A stretch of DNA of 6,488 bases from assembly GCA_027016055.1 (NCBI GenBank), contig JALWBF010000159.1, positions 1 to 6,488 of the forward strand, given 5' to 3'. Position numbers and translations under genes: made by a program. This stretch comes from Archaeoglobaceae archaeon (GTDB lineage: Archaea; Halobacteriota; Archaeoglobi; Archaeoglobales; Archaeoglobaceae). Positions 1 through 4,815 of the stretch are shown in pieces (the stretch's first letter is position 1; each line of letters begins with the position of its first letter). The notes beneath the pieces are model-generated. The model had not been told where the DNA came from. It saw only the letters and a program-made list of their open reading frames with translations, and ran no database searches.

Positions 1-1287
1 ATAATGAACGATGAACACAGAGCGGCTGGAAGAACGGGAGTAGGAGCGATAATGGGCTCAAAGAAGCTTAAGGCTATAGTTGTCGGCGGAGATGAAAGGC
101 CTCAGGTTGCTAAGCCGGATGAGTTTGAAGAGGCTTCGAAGGAGGCGATAGAGAAGATAAAAACGAATCCGGTAACCGGGGAGGGACTTAAGAAGTATGG
201 AACCGCCATTCTTGTGAACATCATCAACAACGCCGGAATACTGCCTTATAAGAACTGGCAGACCGGTGTAAACGATAAAGCGGATGAGATCAGCGGTGAG
301 ACTCTGGCTGAGAAGTATCTCATCAAGAACAAAGCCTGCTGGGGCTGCTACATAGGTTGCGGAAGGGTTACGGCTGTCAAGGAGGGATGCTTCCAGATCA
401 CTTATACTGAAGGGCCGGAGTATGAATCCATATGGGCATTGGGCAACGCAACCGGCGTAACGGACTTAGGTGCGATAATAAAGGCTAATCATCTCTGCGA
501 TGAGCTCGGATTGGATACGATTTCCATGGGATCGACGATTGCATGCGCAATGGAGCTTAGGGAGAAGGGATACATTCCAGATGAAGTTCTTGAGGGCTTG
601 GATCTCAGATTCGGAAACGCTGCTGCGATGGTGGAAGCTGTATGGAGAACTGCATACAAAGCGGGATTCGGAAGGTATCTTGCATTGGGATCCAAGAGGC
701 TGGCTGAGATCTTCGGCGCTCCAGATCTATCGATGAGCGTGAAGGGATTGGAACTCCCGGCTTACGATCCGAGAGGAGCAAAGGGCATCGGTTTGACTTA
801 CGCCACCGCAAACAGAGGAGGATGCCACGTCACGGGCTATACGATCTCGCCTGAAATACTGGGGATTCCGGAGAAGATAGATCCGTTTACGATAGAAGGG
901 AAAGCTCAGTGGGTGAAGGCGTTCCAAGACTTTACATGCGTTGTAAATTCAACAGTGAACTGTCTGTTTACAACGTTCGCGTTGGATGCCGAAGATTACG
1001 CTAAGCTGTTATCGGCCGTAACTGGTTGGGATATGAGTGCTGAAGATCTGATGAGGATCGGCGAGAGGATATACAACTTGGAGAGGGTTATAATGAACAG
1101 ATACGGATTCACGGGAAAGGATGATACGCTTCCCAAGAGATTACTGCAGGAACCTATGCCGGAAGGACCGGCGAAAGGGAATGTGGTAGAGCTCGACAGG
1201 ATGAAGGAGGAATATTACAAGCTTAGAGGTTGGGTTAACGGAATTCCAACGCCTGAGAAATTGAAGGAGCTCGAAATAGAGCTTTAA
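1..1287 (+). CDS. Aldehyde ferredoxin oxidoreductase family tungstoenzyme, 5' end cut by window
   Basis: This family oxidises aldehydes to carboxylic acids with ferredoxin as acceptor, using a tungsten bis-pterin cofactor and one [4Fe-4S] cluster in the cytoplasm. The frame is open to base 1, so the Met at base 4 is internal. About 428 of roughly 600 residues are visible, so roughly 180 are missing upstream. Counting from that Met, the sequence begins in the pterin-binding motif HRAAGRTGVGAIMGSKK. The cluster ligands CWGCYIGC (C112, C115, C119) follow, then GPEYE (137-141), a cofactor-type motif DELGLD (166-171), YDPRG (254-258), RGGCH (271-275) and a fourth cluster Cys at C320. The end, with NGIPTPEKL, is typical of the family. 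The second pterin motif, usually DxxGLC, reads NSTVNC (315-320), so this is probably a divergent paralogue rather than classical AOR. The substrate cannot be told. Family assignment is very secure. Confidence 0.96.
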   Translation: MMNDEHRAAGRTGVGAIMGSKKLKAIVVGGDERPQVAKPDEFEEASKEAIEKIKTNPVTGEGLKKYGTAILVNIINNAGILPYKNWQTGVNDKADEISGETLAEKYLIKNKACWGCYIGCGRVTAVKEGCFQITYTEGPEYESIWALGNATGVTDLGAIIKANHLCDELGLDTISMGSTIACAMELREKGYIPDEVLEGLDLRFGNAAAMVEAVWRTAYKAGFGRYLALGSKRLAEIFGAPDLSMSVKGLELPAYDPRGAKGIGLTYATANRGGCHVTGYTISPEILGIPEKIDPFTIEGKAQWVKAFQDFTCVVNSTVNCLFTTFALDAEDYAKLLSAVTGWDMSAEDLMRIGERIYNLERVIMNRYGFTGKDDTLPKRLLQEPMPEGPAKGNVVELDRMKEEYYKLRGWVNGIPTPEKLKELEIEL

Positions 1288-1293
1288 TTTTTT
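1288..1293 (+). terminator. T-run after the AOR-family gene
   Basis: Six T residues begin directly after the TAA stop, in an AT-rich spacer. Archaeal RNA polymerase terminates at such T-tracts without needing a hairpin. The position at the end of a gene facing a convergent neighbour supports the role, but T-tracts are common in AT-rich DNA. Confidence 0.4.
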
Positions 1294-1325
1294 AATTTAA
1301 CGAAGAAAATAAAAATTTAAATTTT

Positions 1326-1338
1326 AAAAATTAAAAAA
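1326..1338 (-). terminator. T-runs downstream of the zinc-ribbon gene
   Basis: Runs of five and six A on the plus strand (1326-1330 and 1333-1338) are T-runs in the minus-strand transcript, about 25-40 bases past the stop of the small zinc-ribbon gene. They fit an archaeal T-tract terminator, so the spacer 1288-1363 probably terminates both convergent genes. Confidence 0.4.
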
Positions 1339-1363
1339 TTAAATTAAAATGTTTGAGATTTAA

Positions 1364-1486
1364 TTATTCTCCAACTTCCTCCACATCAGTTGACTTGCAC
1401 TTTGGACATCTTGGAGCCTTCTTCTTAGCCTTAGACAGCCATTCGTATCCGCACTGCTTGCACCTAACCCTCCTCCCCGCCGCCAT
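1364..1486 (-). CDS. 40-residue zinc-ribbon protein
   Basis: A 40-codon frame reads from ATG at 1486 to TAA at 1364-1366. It starts MAAGRRVRCKQCGYEW and ends with a KAPRCPKCKS knuckle followed by an acidic tail. Two CxxC pairs (C9/C12 and C27/C30) separated by 14 residues are the layout of a treble-clef or rubredoxin-like zinc ribbon that binds one metal ion. The N-terminal half is strongly basic and the last eight residues are acidic, which could suit nucleic-acid or protein binding; that is inference. It has its own TATA box 25 bases before the ATG and no Shine-Dalgarno site, so translation from a leaderless message is likely. It converges on the AOR-family gene and need not be related to it. 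Its small size makes it easy for gene finders to miss, but the paired knuckles and correctly placed promoter make it a convincing gene. The exact function is unknown. Confidence 0.85.
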   Translation of the reverse strand: MAAGRRVRCKQCGYEWLSKAKKKAPRCPKCKSTDVEEVGE

Positions 1487-1510
1487 ACATATATAATTAT
1501 ATTAAAAAGA

Positions 1511-1525
1511 TATTTAAGCTTTATT
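1511..1525 (-). promoter_or_regulatory. BRE/TATA box of the zinc-ribbon gene
   Basis: Read on the minus strand, the sequence is AATAAAG followed by CTTAAATA, a purine-rich BRE-like element and a TATA box. The TATA box ends 25 bases before the A of the ATG at 1486. Archaeal transcription starts about 22-27 bases past the box, so the transcript should begin at or within a few bases of the start codon, giving a leaderless message. Confidence 0.55.
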
Positions 1526-1676
1526 TCTGTAAATTTCTCTTTATGAAAGTTTTAAATTAAATAAAATTTATGAGTTTTAATCGGGCTGAGGTTTTGAAGG
1601 GATCGGCTTGTGAATGTTGAAGGTAAAAGTAAGGGCGGAGAAAATGCGAAATATCGTTTGAATGGTGCAATCATAG

Positions 1677-1685
1677 CTTATAAAC
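1677..1685 (+). promoter_or_regulatory. Candidate TATA box of the lipoprotein gene
   Basis: CTTATAAAC is the best TATA match upstream of the lipoprotein gene. It predicts a transcript starting near 1704-1708 with a leader of roughly 25 bases and no clear Shine-Dalgarno site. An alternative, weaker box (TTTTTAAAG, 1708-1716) would instead give a leaderless message starting at the second ATG, 1737. Confidence 0.4.
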
Positions 1686-1730
1686 TATAAACAGATGTTG
1701 AGTAAAATTTTTAAAGAATTAATGATATGA

Positions 1731-2384
1731 ATGTTTATGAAATTAAGAATCCTTTTGATTGGAATAATTTTGACAGCTATACTGATAAGCGGCTGTATCT
1801 CGTTGAAGGTGCATACAAAGGTTAACAAGAACGGGATCATTGATGACTACAAAATTGAAATGACGATGAATTCCATGCTATACGGTATACTCAAGGAACA
1901 TGCCAAAAAACAAGGTTATTCATCGTTAAGGGAATATTTCCTCGCAAACTTTAGTAAAATTTTAAGCGGTCAGATAACCTATAACGAGAAGTGGAAGGAT
2001 GATGAGGTAACGATTATTATAGATGCTAAGAATGTTAAACCAAGTCCAAACTCAAAAATAAAAATTTACAGAGAAGGAAATTATATCGTATTCAGAGACG
2101 CTACGTTTAAGTCTGAGAAGCAGAGTAATGAGAGCAAGTTCGGTGGAGCTTTTCTACCGGGCTTTAGATTGGATTACTATTTGGAGATGCCCGGAAAAAT
2201 AGTGGATTCGAATGCGAATGTTGTTAAGGATAACAAGGCTGAGTGGCACCTAACCGGAACCGATGCGCTAAATGCGGAAATATATGCAAAAAGCGAAGTT
2301 CCAAGTATGCCGGGGTTTGAATTGCTGGTCGGAGTTTTGGGGCTAATCGGTGCGATGGAGATCACCAGAAGGAATAGCCGTTAA
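1731..2384 (+). CDS. Secreted lipoprotein with PGF-CTERM tail, LppM-like
   Basis: The 217-residue protein begins with a hydrophobic signal sequence ending in the lipobox LISGC, so Cys22 is the predicted lipidated residue after cleavage. The body (about 23-190) is a hydrophilic, largely beta-type domain. The segment LEMPGKIVDSNANVV followed by AEWHLTG is reminiscent of LppM/DUF3153-type lipoproteins, which is tentative. The C-terminus (194-217) starts PGFELLVGVLGLIG and ends in basic residues. This is the PGF motif, hydrophobic helix and Arg-rich tail of the PGF-CTERM sorting signal, recognised in Euryarchaeota by archaeosortase A, which removes the helix and attaches a lipid. The protein therefore carries an anchoring signal at each end. 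ATG 1731 was chosen, but ATG 1737 (MKLRILL) is equally plausible and fits a leaderless message. It stands alone on its strand. Function unknown; probably a cell-surface protein. Confidence 0.88.
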   Translation: MFMKLRILLIGIILTAILISGCISLKVHTKVNKNGIIDDYKIEMTMNSMLYGILKEHAKKQGYSSLREYFLANFSKILSGQITYNEKWKDDEVTIIIDAKNVKPSPNSKIKIYREGNYIVFRDATFKSEKQSNESKFGGAFLPGFRLDYYLEMPGKIVDSNANVVKDNKAEWHLTGTDALNAEIYAKSEVPSMPGFELLVGVLGLIGAMEITRRNSR

Positions 2385-2395
2385 AAAATACAACG

Positions 2396-2478
2396 TCTGG
2401 TGAGCTACCCTCTGTGGGGCTTCTCTCGTTCACCCGCCTTTACGGCAAGGCTTCAATCCGAAGGGCTAACATCGGAAA
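2396..2478 (-). mobile_element. Possible IS200/IS605-type RNA-coding end, relic
   Basis: This GC-richer patch lies between two convergent genes and has no convincing ORF. It folds into consecutive hairpins: GGTGA/TCACC (2399-2403 with 2430-2434) enclosing CCC/GGG, then GCCTT/AAGGC (2436-2440 with 2447-2451), then CTTC/GAAG (2451-2454 with 2460-2463). Read on the minus strand, it contains GAAGCCCC, a short loop, then GGGTAGCTCACC. A second looser copy, GAAGCC to GGGTGAAC, lies just before it. A GAAGCCC-hairpin-GGG-TCAC layout resembles the right end of IS200/IS605 elements, where the TnpB guide RNA is encoded. No tnpA or tnpB is present, so it would be a relic or a stand-alone end. The call rests on remembered pattern only and is weak. 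An alternative is a structured 3' untranslated region. Confidence 0.3.
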
Positions 2479-2483
2479 CGCTT

Positions 2484-3095
2484 CTACCATCTTCTAAACC
2501 AGTAATCCCTCGTTTTGTCCATTGCCAGCGAAACGTTCCATCTATGAAAGATCTCAATGGCTGTTTTAATGATTCCGAGTAGATCCTTTAGAGTGATGGA
2601 TATTGAATTGTTTTTCTTCAATTTGATTGTGACATCACCGATTATCTTTGCTCCATCGGACTGAGAAATCGCATTATTATGGACGATTAGATTTCGGAGA
2701 TCGATAAGATCCTCGAGACTTTTTTTGAGACTTCTGTTTATAATCCCAAGATCGGCAGAAGCATAAATGATCTCCCTAAGAGAGTAGTTTTTATTCCTTT
2801 TCAGTCTGAGATATAAAGGCGATCCGGGATACATTTCACTGATTTTTCGCATAGAATATTCTATTGCCGAAACTAAAGAAACCAGAATCTGCTTTGAAGC
2901 TTTTCCACCCCAATTCTTCCGCTTCTCTTTTTCAACATTTTGAAGCATGATGAGAATGTTCTCAAAATATTCCAGATAATCTACAAAAACGTCGTAACAT
3001 CTGCTCCTCATATCTTTCTCGCCCGTAATTTTAATCATCTCTTCTTTGAACTTTTCGCATGTCCTCTTCAAACATTCTAACTCTTCGAGTGCCAT
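2484..3095 (-). CDS. Alpha-helical protein with HEPN-like RX4H motif
   Basis: From ATG at 3095 this is a 203-residue, almost entirely helical, basic protein. Residues 134-139 read RNLIVH, followed by N: the R(N)x3-5H signature of HEPN domains, in which the Arg and His form an RNase active site in many toxin and defence proteins. The motif lies in a helix after LEDLIDL, as expected. The rest of the fold cannot be proven by eye, and some HEPN proteins are not nucleases. The start at 3095 was preferred because GGTGGT lies three bases before it and a TATA box at 3161-3168 gives a leader of about 43 bases. A GTG 13 codons upstream (3134) lacks a ribosome binding site but would suit a very short leader. 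There is no partner gene (nucleotidyltransferase or antitoxin) within 100 bases. Codon choice is AT-rich. Existence of the gene is confident, the HEPN assignment moderate. Confidence 0.8.
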   Translation of the reverse strand: MALEELECLKRTCEKFKEEMIKITGEKDMRSRCYDVFVDYLEYFENILIMLQNVEKEKRKNWGGKASKQILVSLVSAIEYSMRKISEMYPGSPLYLRLKRNKNYSLREIIYASADLGIINRSLKKSLEDLIDLRNLIVHNNAISQSDGAKIIGDVTIKLKKNNSISITLKDLLGIIKTAIEIFHRWNVSLAMDKTRDYWFRRW

Positions 3096-3160
3096 GCTAC
3101 CACCGTGGGTTAAAATGTCTTCAAAACAAATCACACAGGTTCAAATCGCAATTACTGTTG

Positions 3161-3168
3161 TATAAATC
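3161..3168 (-). promoter_or_regulatory. TATA box of the HEPN-like gene
   Basis: On the minus strand the sequence is GTTAAAG followed by ATTTATAC, a BRE-like purine stretch and a TATA box. It predicts a start of transcription near 3137-3141. That gives a short leader containing GGTGGT just before the ATG at 3095, and it shows that the gene has its own promoter although the next gene upstream is on the same strand. Confidence 0.5.
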
Positions 3169-3233
3169 TTTAACTGTTTCATTATTTATAGTATTTCTTT
3201 ACACATAATATTTATTAAAACAATTAAAATATT

Positions 3234-3797
3234 TTAGAAAATAAAATCGTTCAGTCTTTCTTTTAGCTCTCTTACCTTTTTAGCGTAGTAGGGGAGTAAA
3301 AGTGGAATAGACCATTCTGACGGCTCGGCAAAAGTGCAATAAGCTCTTACCTCTGGAAAGGCTAACATTAAAAGCATTAGGAAAAGAAAAAAAGATATTG
3401 TGCTGGCGTTGAGTATCGGCTTTATGACGGAGATGAGAATGATTAACAAAATTACTCTAACTACTATCCCCCGCTTTGCAAGTTTCAGCTTCCTTTCGTA
3501 TATCTGAAGATCGATTTTTAAGTCGTAAATATCCTTTTCCCTAATTTCCTTTTCCTCTCTTATCTCGTAAACGCTGAGGATACGGGCTAATTCCTTGAGG
3601 TTCCTCGGGATTTTTACATCGACTCCGTCTAAGTAAACTATAACGACAACCCTTCCCTTTTCTAACTTATACTCCACCTTCCTTAAACCGATTCTTGTGC
3701 GGAAAACCTTTTTTTCAAATTCCACGTGTCTCGTTCTCAGGAAATCCTCAATAGTCCTCAAAGCTGTTTCAGCATCGCATCTTAGCGAGAGTTTCAC
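3234..3797 (-). CDS. Two-helix membrane protein of unknown function
   Basis: The 187-residue protein starts with GTG at 3797; I do not recognise the family. Residues 1-65 form a small, probably alpha/beta, soluble domain (strands around 39-46 and 49-57). Residues 67-109 are highly charged and helical (EIREEKEIREKDI), likely a coiled coil. Two hydrophobic segments follow at about 111-128 (VVRVILLIILISVI) and 132-149 (TISFFLFLMLLMLAFP), then a charged amphipathic tail ending ELKERLNDFIF. With a hairpin of two membrane helices, both soluble ends should lie on the same side, most simply the cytoplasm. There is no obvious Shine-Dalgarno site, and a weak TATA-like stretch lies about 30 bases upstream, so a leaderless GTG start is possible. 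It lies 138 bases upstream of the HEPN-like gene on the same strand, but that gene has its own promoter, so an operon is not clear. Codon choice is AT-rich like its neighbour. Confidence 0.78.
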   Translation of the reverse strand: MKLSLRCDAETALRTIEDFLRTRHVEFEKKVFRTRIGLRKVEYKLEKGRVVVIVYLDGVDVKIPRNLKELARILSVYEIREEKEIREKDIYDLKIDLQIYERKLKLAKRGIVVRVILLIILISVIKPILNASTISFFLFLMLLMLAFPEVRAYCTFAEPSEWSIPLLLPYYAKKVRELKERLNDFIF

Positions 3798-3822
3798 GAA
3801 TTCAAGGTTTCTCTTTAACTCT

Positions 3823-3831
3823 AAAATTTTT
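3823..3831 (-). promoter_or_regulatory. Weak TATA-like element of the membrane-protein gene
   Basis: On the minus strand AAATTTTAG lies about 26-34 bases before the GTG at 3797. The spacing fits a leaderless transcript, but the match is poor and the region is AT-rich. A further A/T-rich candidate lies at 3844-3855. Confidence 0.25.
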
Positions 3832-3938
3832 CGAGAAGTTAATCAAAATAAATTTTCAACTTGCAAGGGCCCGGACCGTGCATAATTTTAGGAGTTAAAT
3901 GCCCGTTAATATCCTTTTCTGAGGACAAAGTTACAATC

Positions 3939-3946
3939 TTTAAATA
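3939..3946 (+). promoter_or_regulatory. TATA box of the structured leader and secreted-gene operon
   Basis: TTTAAATA is a near-ideal archaeal TATA box. Its centre lies about 25 bases before A3968, the first base of the outermost helix of the structured RNA, so the predicted transcript start and the edge of the structure coincide. There is no other TATA-like sequence between here and the TTG start at 4144, so this is taken as the promoter of the whole unit. Confidence 0.6.
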
Positions 3947-3967
3947 CTATTCTTCTAAACCTAACTC

Positions 3968-4083
3968 AGTAGGGCCGGGGAAGCGACGACAAAGTTGGTC
4001 AGCGACGACAGTGTTGCCCGGCACTCACGATCATCCGCATAAGTTTGGAAAAGCGGATGATTAGTGCCCGATGAAGCCCTACT
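3968..4083 (+). ncRNA. Candidate structured leader RNA, multi-branched
   Basis: A GC-rich block in otherwise AT-rich spacer folds compactly. P1: AGTAGGGC (3968-3975) pairs with GCCCTACT (4076-4083), 8 bp. P2: CGGG (3976-3979) pairs with CCCG (4017-4020) and encloses two copies of a small CGAC/GTTG hairpin. P3: GCACT (4021-4025) pairs with AGTGC (4063-4067), then after an asymmetric internal loop ATCATCCGC (4030-4038) pairs with GCGGATGAT (4053-4061), leaving a 14-base loop. P2 and P3 abut, and a CCGATGAA segment (4068-4075) joins P3 to P1. This is a three-way junction like a riboswitch aptamer. The predicted transcript start falls on the first base of P1. No T-run follows, so the RNA probably reads on into the secreted-protein genes as a 5' leader, although processing to a free small RNA is possible. 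It does not match tRNA, 5S, SRP or RNase P RNA features that I know. Ligand or partner unknown. Confidence 0.6.
3982..4016 (+). repeat. Two 16-base direct repeats, each a small hairpin
   Basis: AGCGACGACAAAGTTG (3982-3997) and AGCGACGACAGTGTTG (4001-4016) differ at two bases and are separated by GTC. Each can form CGAC/GTTG with a six-base loop (GACAAA and GACAGT), and the two differences fall only in the loops, so the stems are kept. They sit side by side inside helix P2 of the leader RNA. Confidence 0.7.
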
Positions 4084-4096
4084 CGGGCCGAGGATC

Positions 4097-4106
4097 AGTG
4101 TACACT
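4097..4106. promoter_or_regulatory. 10-base perfect palindrome, possible operator
   Basis: AGTGTACACT is its own reverse complement and lies between the structured RNA and the ribosome-binding-site hairpin. As DNA it could bind a dimeric regulator, but it lies well downstream of the predicted transcript start and has no second copy in the window. As RNA it could mediate dimer pairing. It may be chance. Confidence 0.2.
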
Positions 4107-4116
4107 ATTCTCCGCA

Positions 4117-4135
4117 CTCCCCGGCTTTCGGGGAG
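4117..4135 (+). promoter_or_regulatory. Hairpin hiding the ribosome binding site of the first secreted gene
   Basis: CTCCCCG (4117-4123) pairs perfectly with CGGGGAG (4129-4135) around the five-base loop GCTTT. The 3' arm contains the GGAG of the Shine-Dalgarno sequence GGAGGTG (4132-4138), five bases before the TTG at 4144. When folded, the hairpin should block ribosome binding. The 5' arm and loop (4118-4125) can instead pair with GCCGGGGA (3974-3981) in the upstream structured RNA, which would free the site. Confidence 0.6.
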
Positions 4136-4143
4136 GTGGTTAG

Positions 4144-4815
4144 TTGAAGAAGAGAAGAGTATCACCAAGCTGGCTTCTTGCCCTACTCCTGATCTCAGCC
4201 ACAGCCGTCACTCCCGTTCTTGCGGAAGAACAGGGCTTTTTCGGCAAGCTCAAGTTGGCATTTGACTATCTCAAGGATCCGGGACTTCTCATCGCATACA
4301 TCAAGAACGAGATCATCAATCCTCTCCTGCACAAGGATCCTTACAGTCGTTATAAGGAGATCGTCAAGAAGTCCAGAACGGCATCACTTTCAGAGGAACC
4401 GGAATATATGGCTAAAGTCCGGGAGAAGCTGAACGGCTATTTTGCAAGGCTCAACGGCTATAATCTGACTGCCGATCAGCTTGAAGCTATCTGCAAGATG
4501 GGAGTTAGTGATGTTACGCTTGCGGTCATGGACTCCAAGAGGACATATTATGTCAAGCATATCTACATCTCTGGGGATGTTGTCAAGGTTGACGGCAGAG
4601 CAACTCCGAACATGGTCAGCATTACTCCGAGAGCCGCTTATGAGCTTGTTCTCATGCTTGACGACTATTTAGAGGACGGCAGTCTCAGCAATGCTGAACT
4701 GAAATCTCTTGGAAATTGGGGACTTCAGAAGTATAAGAGCGGAGATATCAGCGGCAAGAAGTCTCACATTGAAGCTGTTCTGAACTTCCTGCTTTCCGGA
4801 GGTGGTGAGGGTTGA
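4144..4815 (+). CDS. Secreted protein of unknown function, first gene of the pair
   Basis: The 223-residue protein begins with TTG at 4144. The start is fixed by a TAG codon immediately before it in frame, by GGAGGTG five bases upstream and by the signal peptide that follows: basic MKKRR, a hydrophobic stretch at 10-20 and a VLA/EE cleavage site after residue 27. The mature part has an amphipathic helical N-terminal half (FFGKLKLAFDYLKDPG), then a mixed region including YYVKHIYISGDVVKVDG (about 140-156) and a helical C-terminal half ending SGGGEG. There is no lipobox, sorting tail or later membrane segment, so it is released or bound to a partner. I do not recognise the family. Its stop codon overlaps the start of the LamG gene in the four bases TTGA, and its last codons encode that gene's ribosome binding site, pointing to coupled translation and a shared role at the cell surface. 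Expression is probably controlled through the structured leader. Confidence 0.85.
   Translation: MKKRRVSPSWLLALLLISATAVTPVLAEEQGFFGKLKLAFDYLKDPGLLIAYIKNEIINPLLHKDPYSRYKEIVKKSRTASLSEEPEYMAKVREKLNGYFARLNGYNLTADQLEAICKMGVSDVTLAVMDSKRTYYVKHIYISGDVVKVDGRATPNMVSITPRAAYELVLMLDDYLEDGSLSNAELKSLGNWGLQKYKSGDISGKKSHIEAVLNFLLSGGGEG

Noticed and set aside
1570..1690. Two very short frames (16 codons from ATG 1570, 26 codons from GTG 1610) in the spacer before the lipoprotein gene
   Set aside because: They lack ribosome binding sites and recognisable composition. I could not join them into a convincing broken gene. Apart from the promoters listed, nothing else was seen in this spacer.
2400..2582. 60-codon plus-strand GTG frame across the hairpin-rich spacer
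   Set aside because: No Shine-Dalgarno or promoter. Its second half is antisense to the HEPN-like gene, and the first half is better explained as structured non-coding sequence.
3096..3134. Longer start (GTG at 3134) for the HEPN-like gene
   Set aside because: There is no ribosome binding site before it, whereas ATG 3095 has GGTGGT just upstream and a leader length consistent with the TATA box. It remains possible if the message is nearly leaderless.
3968..4083. Identification of the structured RNA as tRNA, box C/D sRNA, SRP RNA or RNase P RNA
   Set aside because: The tRNA arms and the conserved SRP and RNase P motifs are absent. UGAUGA-like and CUGA boxes are not placed in a C/D pattern.
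4071..4265. Short plus-strand reading frame starting in the structured leader and running into the first secreted gene
   Set aside because: It has no ribosome binding site, overlaps the strongly supported signal-peptide frame, and its translation looks like out-of-frame coding. A regulatory upstream ORF cannot be fully excluded.
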